A DNA stretch of 64,000 nucleotides from Bacteroidales bacterium UBA4333 (GTDB taxonomy: Bacteria > Bacteroidota > Bacteroidia > Bacteroidales > Paludibacteraceae). This document shows, one piece after another, positions 42,654 to 50,148 of the stretch (position 1 is the stretch's first letter; each line of letters opens with the position of its first letter). The position numbers were made by a program, and so were the translations under genes. The notes below the pieces were generated by a model that was not told the DNA's origin, made no database searches, and saw only the letters and a program-made list of their open reading frames with translations. Location of the stretch: contig DGTP01000014.1 in assembly GCA_002394335.1 (NCBI GenBank), positions 20,303 through 84,302 on the forward strand, in the 5' to 3' direction.

Positions 42654-43505
42654 ATGAACAAACGTTATATAGATCTCAAAGTCACTCAGGGAACCTATGT
42701 CCCGCCGGTGACATTGCCTTACCCGGAGGATAATCCTTTCGAGGGGATGTACAAACCTGTCTTTACCCACGAGGTCAAGGTCGATGCTTCGTATCCTTTT
42801 GTCAACGACTCATGTTCCATGAGGCGTGATAACTGGATTGTATATAATCTCATCCTGCGTTTTCTGATGCGCATAATGCTCCATGTCAAGATGGGACTGC
42901 GGTTCAAGGGACGTGAACGCCTCAAACCCTATAAGGATCTTCTCCGTTTGGGAGCAATCACCGTCAGCAACCATTGTTTCCGTCTTGATTGTCCGTGTGT
43001 ACTCTTGGCAGTAAATGCTGCCCGAACAACCAAGATCCCTATGTTCGCACCCAATTTCGGTACGAAGGACGAGTGGTATATGCGTTCTGTTGGCGGTATT
43101 CCTATTCCTCCTCACGAGGAAGGCATGACTGCCATGAAACGCTTCAACGAAGCTTTTGACGAGTTTCATCGTCGTGGCTACTGGTTTCATATTTTCCCGG
43201 AGACCAAACGCTGGGATTTCTACAAACCCGTCCGCCCTTTTCAGAAGGGTGCTTTTACTATGGCGTATAAGTATAACATGCCTATCATTCCCTGTGCTAT
43301 CACCTATCGTCCGCGCACAGGTATCTATCGCCTTTTTGCCCCCAAGGACATTCCGTTGCTGCAGGTAGAGATCGGCGAACCCATCATTCCCGATACTACG
43401 CAGCCCCGCCGTGCGGAAGTGGATCGGCTTTGTACGCTTTCGCGCAACAGGATAATACAGATGGCAGGTATAACTCATAATACATGGGAGGAACAAGATG
43501 CGTAA
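42654..43505 (+). CDS. 1-acylglycerol-3-phosphate-type acyltransferase
   Basis: 283 residues. The PlsC-like HX4D motif is SNHCFRLDCPC near residue 106, and the FPE motif reads FHIFPETKRWD near 180 rather than the usual FPEG. A further motif is MPIIPCAITYRP. There is one hydrophobic segment near residues 60-80. It starts 12 bp after the HAD gene and overlaps the transporter gene by 8 bp. Expected action is transfer of an acyl chain to a lipid or polar acceptor at the inner membrane; the acceptor is not known. Confidence 0.85.
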   Translation: MNKRYIDLKVTQGTYVPPVTLPYPEDNPFEGMYKPVFTHEVKVDASYPFVNDSCSMRRDNWIVYNLILRFLMRIMLHVKMGLRFKGRERLKPYKDLLRLGAITVSNHCFRLDCPCVLLAVNAARTTKIPMFAPNFGTKDEWYMRSVGGIPIPPHEEGMTAMKRFNEAFDEFHRRGYWFHIFPETKRWDFYKPVRPFQKGAFTMAYKYNMPIIPCAITYRPRTGIYRLFAPKDIPLLQVEIGEPIIPDTTQPRRAEVDRLCTLSRNRIIQMAGITHNTWEEQDA

Positions 43506-44421
43506 GTTTTTGCCTTTAGTAGCCCTCGTGCTCTCGATGGTTATCTGGTCTGTCAGTGGAATTGCTATCAAGCATGCGTTGGCTGTGTTGCCACCGTTTA
43601 CGATGATTATCATGCGTTTTGTGCCGTCAGTTCTGCTTATGCTGTGTATAGGTTTGCTGTTTCGGCATAATCCTCTCTTTGGTCTCCAGAGGCTGCAACT
43701 CAAAGACCTACCGCTATTCCTTGTAGCCGGTTTCTGTCAGCCTTTTCTCTATTATCTCTTGGAGACCTTTACCTACGATGCGCTTAACAGCCCTACCATC
43801 GCCGAGACACTCTTGTCCACCAGTCCGCTTCTAAGCCCTCTTTTTGCAGCGGTCTTTCTGCGCGAGCGTGTCACTGTCTCTAATATCATCGGTATATTGA
43901 TTTCTACCGGAGGTGTCTTTGTGCTTACCTTGGTCGGCAGCAAAGACTATTCAGTCGGTAACTACTGGGGAGTTCTTCTGGCTTTCGCAGCCGTTTCTGC
44001 TGCGGTCGTTGATTCGCTTATGATGCGTAAGGTGCCTGCGCGCTATAGTTCGCTCTCGTTTATTTTCTATGCGCAGTTAGTCAGTCTCCTTTTCTTTATC
44101 CCTGTGTGGCTCTGGCAGGAAGGAGTGGGGGCTGTTAGAGCCATTGACTGGACTTCAGTAGAGGCACATACAGCCCTTGGATGCGTGGCGTACCTTACCG
44201 TATTTGCTTCAGTCATCGCTTTTGTCCTCTTCTGCTATGCTTTGCGGATCGTGGGGGTTACGCAGGCGAATGCGTTCAACAACATCCGCCCTGCTTTTAC
44301 AGCTCTCTGGATGCTGATCTTCTTTGGAGAACACCTGCCTCTGGCTAAGTGGATAGGTATAATCCTTATCATTTTTGGACTGTTTGTGTGTCAAAAACGA
44401 GGAAAATTGGTTAAAAAGTAA
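43498..44421 (+). CDS. EamA/DMT-family transporter
   Basis: 307 residues with ten hydrophobic segments arranged as two EamA halves (SVSGIAIKHALAVLPPFTM, then ALRIVGVTQANAFNNIRPAF near residue 245). The conserved Pro/Thr region NSPTIAETLLSTSPLLSPLF is typical. This family exports amino acids, nucleotide-sugars and other metabolites; substrate not predictable. It is the last gene of the 40.2-44.4 kb group. A new promoter follows at once. Confidence 0.88.
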   Translation: MRKFLPLVALVLSMVIWSVSGIAIKHALAVLPPFTMIIMRFVPSVLLMLCIGLLFRHNPLFGLQRLQLKDLPLFLVAGFCQPFLYYLLETFTYDALNSPTIAETLLSTSPLLSPLFAAVFLRERVTVSNIIGILISTGGVFVLTLVGSKDYSVGNYWGVLLAFAAVSAAVVDSLMMRKVPARYSSLSFIFYAQLVSLLFFIPVWLWQEGVGAVRAIDWTSVEAHTALGCVAYLTVFASVIAFVLFCYALRIVGVTQANAFNNIRPAFTALWMLIFFGEHLPLAKWIGIILIIFGLFVCQKRGKLVKK

Positions 44422-44427
44422 GATTAT

Positions 44428-44459
44428 TTTGGAGATATTAAAAAAAAAGTGTATCTTTG
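44428..44459 (+). promoter_or_regulatory. Promoter of the steroid-reductase-like operon
   Basis: TTTG 44428-44431, 20 bp, TATCTTTG 44452-44459. It begins 6 bp after the transporter stop and 33 bp before the first gene, so the three downstream genes form their own unit. Confidence 0.8.
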
Positions 44460-44491
44460 CCAACCGAATGTAAAATCCAAATGATAGTATC

Positions 44492-45313
44492 ATGACAAAT
44501 ATCTACTCAATTGATTTTTTTAACGACTTGCTTTTTATCATGTTTCTTGTCGGACTGGTAGTTTTTGTGTCGTTGTATTTTGTGGATGCCGGTTATGGCA
44601 AGATGCGTTCTGATAAGTGGGGACCGGCTATCAACAACAAAGTCGGCTGGCTGCTCATGGAGTGTCCGGTGTTCTTTGTGGTGTGGTATCTTTATTTCAA
44701 AGCGATAGCGAGTGCAGATCCTGTCCAGTCTCAGGCTGTTCAACGTGCACCGTATTGGATTTTCTTCCTGATCTTTGAGTTTCATTATTTCCAGCGTTCG
44801 TTTATTTTTCCGTTTCTACTGAAAGGCAAGAGCAAGATGCCGTTCGCTATCATGTTTCTCTCTGTGTTATGGAATCTTGTTAACGGATATATCCAGGGAT
44901 ATTTCCTCTTTCATATAGCCCCTACGGATCCGTTCTATTCGCAACTTTATTCTACAGCTTGGCTTACTGACCCGCGTTTCATCATCGGTACGGTTATCTT
45001 CGTGATAGGATGGTGTATCAATATGCATTCTGATTATGTCATCCGTACACTCCGTAAGCCGGGCGATACCAACCATTATTTGCCTAAAAAAGGCATGTAT
45101 CGCTATGTAACCTCTGCCAATTATCTGGGTGAGATCACCGAGTGGCTTGGTTTTGCTATCCTTACTTGGTCTTTTGCAGGACTGCTTTTCTTCTGGTTCT
45201 CGTGCTGCAATCTTGTACCTCGCAGCAATGCTATCTACAAGAAATATGAAGAGGAGTTCCCGGATGAGTTTGACCACAAGAGACTCAAGCGTATTATTCC
45301 CTTTATATACTAA
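44492..45313 (+). CDS. Steroid 5-alpha-reductase-family membrane enzyme
   Basis: 273 residues, 6-7 membrane segments. The C-terminal half carries the NADPH and substrate signature of 3-oxo-5-alpha-steroid 4-dehydrogenases: YVTSANYLGEITEWLGFAI, then a spaced YKKYEEEFPDEF and the IIPFIY end. The upstream motif FHYFQRSFIFPF also fits the family. Known members reduce the 4,5 double bond of 3-oxo-4-ene steroids; gut Bacteroidales homologues act on bile-acid intermediates. It is first in an operon with an old-yellow-enzyme-type reductase and a short-chain dehydrogenase. The substrate in this organism is not proven. Confidence 0.87.
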   Translation: MTNIYSIDFFNDLLFIMFLVGLVVFVSLYFVDAGYGKMRSDKWGPAINNKVGWLLMECPVFFVVWYLYFKAIASADPVQSQAVQRAPYWIFFLIFEFHYFQRSFIFPFLLKGKSKMPFAIMFLSVLWNLVNGYIQGYFLFHIAPTDPFYSQLYSTAWLTDPRFIIGTVIFVIGWCINMHSDYVIRTLRKPGDTNHYLPKKGMYRYVTSANYLGEITEWLGFAILTWSFAGLLFFWFSCCNLVPRSNAIYKKYEEEFPDEFDHKRLKRIIPFIY

Positions 45314-45329
45314 AATCGTCCAATCGTAA

Positions 45330-46619
45330 ATGAACAAACTTTTTACTCCCTTTCAGTTAGGGCCGATTATTCTTCGCAATCGTTTTATCCGTAGTGCAGC
45401 GTTCGAGAATATGGCTCGTGCCAATGCGCCTACACAGCAGTTGGAGGACTATCATGTCTCGGTTGCACGCGGAGGAGTGGGAATGACCACAGTCGCTTAT
45501 GCGGCAGTTGATCTCAGCGGCGTTTCTTTTGACGGTCAGCTCTATGTCCGCGATGAAATCATTCCTGACATGAAGAAGATGACCGAAGCTATCCATGCTC
45601 AGGGAGCCAAAGCTTCTATCCAGTTGGGGCATTGCGGAAACATGACGCATTTCTATACCTGTCATTGTATTCCTGTCAGCGCATCCAACGGATTTAACCT
45701 CTATAGCCCTACTATCCATCGCCGCCTCAAGGTCTCCGAGATCAAAGCTCTGGTACAGAAGTTCGGCAAGGCGGTTGATTGGGCACGAGAGTGCGGCTTT
45801 GATTGCGTGGAGATCCATGCCGGTCATGCTTATCTCATCTCTCAGTTCCTCGCCAAACGTACGAACCACAGGTGTGACGAGTACGGAGGCAGTCTGGAGA
45901 ACAGAATGCGGTTCATGAACGAGGTACTGGACGCTGTGATGGAGCACGCCAAAGATGATATGGCTGTAGTAGTCAAAACGAATATGTGGGACGACTGCTG
46001 GCGCGGTGTGTCGATGGAAGAGGGAATAACGATTGCCAAGGAGATTGCCAAACACAAAGTACACGGCATTATTCTCTCCGGCGGAACGGTCAGCCGTTCA
46101 CCGATGACAATCCTCTCCGGTGCAATGCCCCATAAAACGCTGGCGCATTATATGGACATGAAATCTTTCTGGTGGCTCAAAGCCGCCCTTAATATCCCCG
46201 GTATAGCACCTGTAATGATGCCTGCTTCGCCCTTCAAGGAACTCTATTTCATGGAGAAAGCGAAGATATTCCAACGGGCTCTCGCGGGTGAAACACCAAC
46301 GCTTATCTACGTAGGAGGTGTTCAGTCGGGAGACAACTGTCAGCAGATCATGGACGAAGGCTTCGAACTCTTCCAGATTGCTCATGTGCTTATCAAGGAT
46401 CCGGACTTTGTTCATCACGTGGAGGCAGATCCGCATTACCACGCAGGCTGCGGCCGTTCGAACTATTGTGTGGGACGCATGTACACGCTGGATATGAAAT
46501 GCCATGAGTGTGTCGAACGTGACGGAGAAATTATTCCTGCCCGCCTCAAGAAAGAGATCGCTTGTCTGGAGAAGAAAGCGCAAGCTTCGGTAGAACTCCA
46601 AAAAACACATAATTCATAA
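45330..46619 (+). CDS. NADH:flavin oxidoreductase, old yellow enzyme family (5-beta-reductase-like)
   Basis: 429 residues, a flavin TIM barrel. Signatures: LRNRFIRSAAFENM near the start, SIQLGHCG, and EIHAGHAYLISQFL with DEYGGSLENRMRF. It lacks the second FAD/NAD domain of the 650-residue BaiCD/dienoyl-CoA reductases, but keeps cysteines near the end (CGRSNYC and CHEC) where those have a 4Fe-4S cluster, in altered spacing. In gut Bacteroidales a homologous gene beside the 5-alpha-reductase has been described as a 5-beta-reductase of 3-oxo steroids. It starts 16 bp after the previous gene. Confidence 0.85.
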   Translation: MNKLFTPFQLGPIILRNRFIRSAAFENMARANAPTQQLEDYHVSVARGGVGMTTVAYAAVDLSGVSFDGQLYVRDEIIPDMKKMTEAIHAQGAKASIQLGHCGNMTHFYTCHCIPVSASNGFNLYSPTIHRRLKVSEIKALVQKFGKAVDWARECGFDCVEIHAGHAYLISQFLAKRTNHRCDEYGGSLENRMRFMNEVLDAVMEHAKDDMAVVVKTNMWDDCWRGVSMEEGITIAKEIAKHKVHGIILSGGTVSRSPMTILSGAMPHKTLAHYMDMKSFWWLKAALNIPGIAPVMMPASPFKELYFMEKAKIFQRALAGETPTLIYVGGVQSGDNCQQIMDEGFELFQIAHVLIKDPDFVHHVEADPHYHAGCGRSNYCVGRMYTLDMKCHECVERDGEIIPARLKKEIACLEKKAQASVELQKTHNS

Positions 46620-46643
46620 TTTTTAATTTTTAATTCCTCTATC

Positions 46644-47471
46644 GTGTTAGCATTAGTAACGGGGGCAAGTAGCGGTATAGGCCTGCAGTACGCCACAGCC
46701 CTGGCGCGTGATTATCATTGTGACTTGCTGCTGGTCAGCAACCAAGAGAAGGAACTGGAGCAGGTAGCAGCCGGTTTGGCGACTGCTTATGCTGTCAATA
46801 CCATAGCACATTTTGCCGATCTCAGCCTGCCTACAGCTGCCGAAGACCTGCACGATTGGTGTGTTAGTAACGGCTTTGTGGTAGATATACTCATTAACAA
46901 CGCAGGGGTATTCTTCTTCAATCCCTATTGCGAGACTGCTATGAAACGCATTGATCTGATGCTTCAGCTTCATGTAATTACGGTAGCGAAACTGACTCGT
47001 CTCTTTGCAGCTGATATGTGCCGCCGCGAACTGACGGACGAAGAGGCAGGTATGCGTATATGCGGACACAGGCGCATGCGCGGATATATATTGAATATGA
47101 GCAGTATGTCCGCTTGGATGGCAATGCCGGGAATACAAACCTATAATGCCTCCAAGGCGTTTATATATAATTTCTCCAAATCTCTCTGGTACGAACTCAA
47201 GCCGCAAAATGTAGGTATTACTGTTATGGCTCCCGGAGCGGTTGATACCGCCCTCTTCGGATTGGCACCCAATCTGCGCAAACTGGCGGTGAACCTCACG
47301 GTCTCTATTCCTCCTGAGAAACTGGTCAAACGCGCTCTGCGTAATCTGTTCCGCAACAAGAAAGCCGATACACCGGGATTTATCAACTGGCTCTCTACGC
47401 CAATCCTTAAACACACGCCGGACTGGCTCGTCTTCCTGGCGATGCGTTTTGTAGGCAAATATCAGAAATAA
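46644..47471 (+). CDS. Short-chain dehydrogenase, candidate hydroxysteroid dehydrogenase
   Basis: 275 residues starting with GTG. Cofactor motif TGASSGIG at 6-13, NNAG near 90, and the catalytic Ser with TYNASK (Tyr and Lys near 166 and 170). The C-terminus has a hydrophobic stretch (PDWLVFLAMRF) that may associate with membrane. As third gene after two double-bond reductases it is well placed to reduce or oxidise a ring hydroxyl, as the 3-beta-hydroxysteroid dehydrogenase does in related gut clusters. Other acyl or lipid substrates cannot be excluded. The spacer before it is a run of TTTTTAA-type units. Confidence 0.82.
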   Translation: MLALVTGASSGIGLQYATALARDYHCDLLLVSNQEKELEQVAAGLATAYAVNTIAHFADLSLPTAAEDLHDWCVSNGFVVDILINNAGVFFFNPYCETAMKRIDLMLQLHVITVAKLTRLFAADMCRRELTDEEAGMRICGHRRMRGYILNMSSMSAWMAMPGIQTYNASKAFIYNFSKSLWYELKPQNVGITVMAPGAVDTALFGLAPNLRKLAVNLTVSIPPEKLVKRALRNLFRNKKADTPGFINWLSTPILKHTPDWLVFLAMRFVGKYQK

Positions 47472-47515
47472 ATCAGTCTTTCAAAGCGTAAGTCTTTCGA
47501 AAGTTTTCGAAATAG

Positions 47516-47544
47516 AAAAGTGCATCCGAGGTGCACTTTTTTTT
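47516..47544 (+). terminator. Intrinsic terminator of the steroid-reductase-like operon
   Basis: AAAAGTGCA (47516-47524) pairs with TGCACTTTT (47532-47540), then more T. The T tract directly merges with the TTTG box of the next promoter. Confidence 0.85.
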
Positions 47545-47573
47545 GTTAATTCGAAAAAAAAACACTACTTTTG
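47542..47573 (+). promoter_or_regulatory. Promoter of the DUF4874/DUF4832 gene
   Basis: TTTG 47542-47545, 20 bp, TACTTTTG 47566-47573; the ATG is at 47610. Confidence 0.75.
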
Positions 47574-47609
47574 CAACACATTTTGAGAATAACCTATAAT
47601 TGTTGAAAC

Positions 47610-50144
47610 ATGAAAAAGTTTTTTCTTCTATCATTAAGTTTGTGCTTGTGGGCAACGCTGTTAGGGGCAACCAATGTCACTTACACTGCGGACAACACCT
47701 CCATTTTTCGTAATCCGGAACGTGGATTTACAGAAGAACTGGGCGGTGAGACGATGCTAACCGATTCCAAAAATCATGTTATTAAGGATGAGGCAAGTTG
47801 GTATTTCTCTGAGTCGGGAGACAGAGAGACACAGACCTTGGCTGTGGTGATTTACTACTTGGGTAACTATAAAACAAAGGATCTCTCTGACAAAATCTTG
47901 CAGGGCTTTGACGAAGACATGCAGATATTGCGTAATAATGGTTTTAAGTGTGTGTTACGTTTTGCCTATGACTGGAATAGCAAAAATGACGCCTCTCTGA
48001 CTTGGGTCAAGCGTCATATATCGCAGCTCAAGCCCCATCTGGCTTCCAATTCCGATGTGATTTATGTACTGGAAATAGGATTTGTAGGACAGTGGGGTGA
48101 GTGGTACTATTCCTCTAATTTCGGCAATGAGACCCAACACCTCAACGATAACCGGCGTGCTGTTGTAGAAGCCATGCTGGATGCTTGTCCTGCCAATCGC
48201 TTTCTGCTCGTCCGCTATCCGATGATCAAGACCGAGTATTTCGGCACCTCTACGGCCATCACTTCATCCGAAGGATTCACCTCGGCAGCCCGGGCACGTA
48301 TGGGGCATCACAACGACGCTTTTCTCAATGATTGGGGGAATGACGGCACTTATGCCAGCAACAATAGCGATAGCGGCGACGACCCTGCTGTACGCCAGTT
48401 TATAGCAGACGAAACACTCTATGTTCCTAATGGCGGCGAAACCAATGTGGAAGGCAGTTCTTTGGCTAAAAAGGTCTATTCCCAAGCCGAGTCGGAGATG
48501 AGCAAATACCACTGGTCGTTCTGCGGTTCTACCTATGCTGAGGAAGTTACTAATCTTTGGCGTTCGAAAGGTATCTACGACAATTTGGATCGAAAAATGG
48601 GTTATCGTTTCCAACTCACCACAGCCACTCTCCCGTCCGAGGCTAATCCGGGTGGCAAGGCACGCTTCCAGATTAATATCAAGAATGTCGGTTATGCACC
48701 GCTCTACAACGAGCGCCATGCCTATATAGTTCTCAAAAACGGCTCAAAAACCTATTCTATCCAACTTCAGTCTGATCCTCGCCGTTGGCTGCCGAACGAT
48801 GCGGTGACGGCTATTGACGAGCAACTGACCATTCCTGCTTCTGTTCCTGCCGGCACCTACCAGCTCTATCTCCATTTGCCGGACGCTTCGGCATCTATTG
48901 CTGCCGATCCGCGGTACGCTGTGCGTTTTGCCAATACCGGTGTCTGGGATGCTGCTACCGGAATGAATGCCCTCAATGCCTCTATTCAGATCAAGACCAG
49001 TTCTGTCACGCCTGACCCGGATCCCGATCCGGAACCCGGAGATGATCCCGATACGCCGGTTACTCCTTCGGGCGAAGGAACAGTTATCTTCCATTGGCAG
49101 AGTAACTCTACTGATGTGCCCTCTGAAGCTACTGATCTGAATGCTACCGTAGGTACTGTCGTTGCCCATAAAACGGATGACTCTAAGAATTTTTCACTGG
49201 AGAGTGCCGCTTATACCGAGCCCGTGCCCGATGATATGAAATCTACTACCGGCAAAGGTGTTAAGTTCGGAGCCAATGCGCTGTATTTCACGCTTACCCC
49301 TGCTACTGACGCACTCTGTTTCCAAACAGGAGACACGGTCTTTATCTGTGCTTATAACCAGTTCAAACTATCTTCCGCTGACTCTCACGAAGGCAATGTG
49401 GCGGCTTCCATAGCAGGTGGCGCGGACAAGTCGCACTATTCAGTAGCTTATACGGTAATAGGTGAAGGGGTTTCCACTCCATCGCTTAATATAGAGCGTG
49501 CTGTCAGCTCCGGCTCCGGTCTTACGGCAATCAAGGTGGTTCGCCCGAAGAGTGCGCAGGGAACAGACCCTGACCCCGATCCCAATCCGGATCCAGATCC
49601 AGATCCTCAGCCTTCGACGGATGCTATTGTCCTTCCCGCTACGCTCAACAAGGCGAATGTATCGTCTTATTCCGAGTCAATCGGCTGGTATAACAACGAC
49701 TATTTTGATTTCGGTGTCGCCGATGCGGAGAATACAGACCATCAGGCGGACTGGAAAGTCTATCTCCGCTATCCGAAGGCATATGACGTGACTATTGTCG
49801 GCTATTATCCGAACGGACACCAATGGCAACTCTCCCTCGTTGAAGCCAATGCCACGTATTCTCTACCCGCAACATGGGACGAAGGCGACCAGACCGAAGC
49901 ACCGGAAACCAAGTGGGATCTGTCTTCCGTGCCCGCCGGCGAATATACCCTGCGTGTGCAGAATATCATGGAGTGGGGACAGCCGAAAGTCAAATCAATC
50001 ACCCTCAACACAGAGGTGCCGGATGCAACGGCTGTTGACCAACCAAAAACCGCTGCCAAGGCTCGTAAGATCCTTAGCAACGGTCAGATACTCATCCTCA
50101 GAGGAGACAAAACCTATACTATTACCGGACAGGAGTGCCGGTAA
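47610..50144 (+). CDS. Secreted DUF4874/DUF4832 protein with short C-terminal tail motif
   Basis: 844 residues with signal peptide (MKKFFLLSLSLCLWATLLGA). The N-terminal part (FRNPERGFTEELGG, then EIGFVGQWGEWYYS) matches DUF4874 followed by DUF4832, thought to form a glycoside-hydrolase-like barrel and beta domain. Two Asp-Pro linkers (PDPDPDPEPG near 470 and PDPNPDPDPDPQP near 655) join further beta domains. The end KILSNGQILILRGDKTYTITG is also found in the convergent neighbour and may be a secretion or surface tag. Enzymatic activity is not established. The 3' end overlaps the convergent gene by 23 bp. Confidence 0.82.
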   Translation: MKKFFLLSLSLCLWATLLGATNVTYTADNTSIFRNPERGFTEELGGETMLTDSKNHVIKDEASWYFSESGDRETQTLAVVIYYLGNYKTKDLSDKILQGFDEDMQILRNNGFKCVLRFAYDWNSKNDASLTWVKRHISQLKPHLASNSDVIYVLEIGFVGQWGEWYYSSNFGNETQHLNDNRRAVVEAMLDACPANRFLLVRYPMIKTEYFGTSTAITSSEGFTSAARARMGHHNDAFLNDWGNDGTYASNNSDSGDDPAVRQFIADETLYVPNGGETNVEGSSLAKKVYSQAESEMSKYHWSFCGSTYAEEVTNLWRSKGIYDNLDRKMGYRFQLTTATLPSEANPGGKARFQINIKNVGYAPLYNERHAYIVLKNGSKTYSIQLQSDPRRWLPNDAVTAIDEQLTIPASVPAGTYQLYLHLPDASASIAADPRYAVRFANTGVWDAATGMNALNASIQIKTSSVTPDPDPDPEPGDDPDTPVTPSGEGTVIFHWQSNSTDVPSEATDLNATVGTVVAHKTDDSKNFSLESAAYTEPVPDDMKSTTGKGVKFGANALYFTLTPATDALCFQTGDTVFICAYNQFKLSSADSHEGNVAASIAGGADKSHYSVAYTVIGEGVSTPSLNIERAVSSGSGLTAIKVVRPKSAQGTDPDPDPNPDPDPDPQPSTDAIVLPATLNKANVSSYSESIGWYNNDYFDFGVADAENTDHQADWKVYLRYPKAYDVTIVGYYPNGHQWQLSLVEANATYSLPATWDEGDQTEAPETKWDLSSVPAGEYTLRVQNIMEWGQPKVKSITLNTEVPDATAVDQPKTAAKARKILSNGQILILRGDKTYTITGQECR

Positions 50145-50148
50145 TAGT
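50118..50148. repeat. Inverted repeat encoding both C-termini of two convergent genes
   Basis: ACTATTACCGG (50118-50128), a 9-nt loop, CCGGTAATAGT (50138-50148). Read on + it encodes TITGQECR and stop; read on - it encodes TITGTPVR and stop. It could also act as a transcription-stalling hairpin for both genes, although no T tract follows. Confidence 0.9.
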
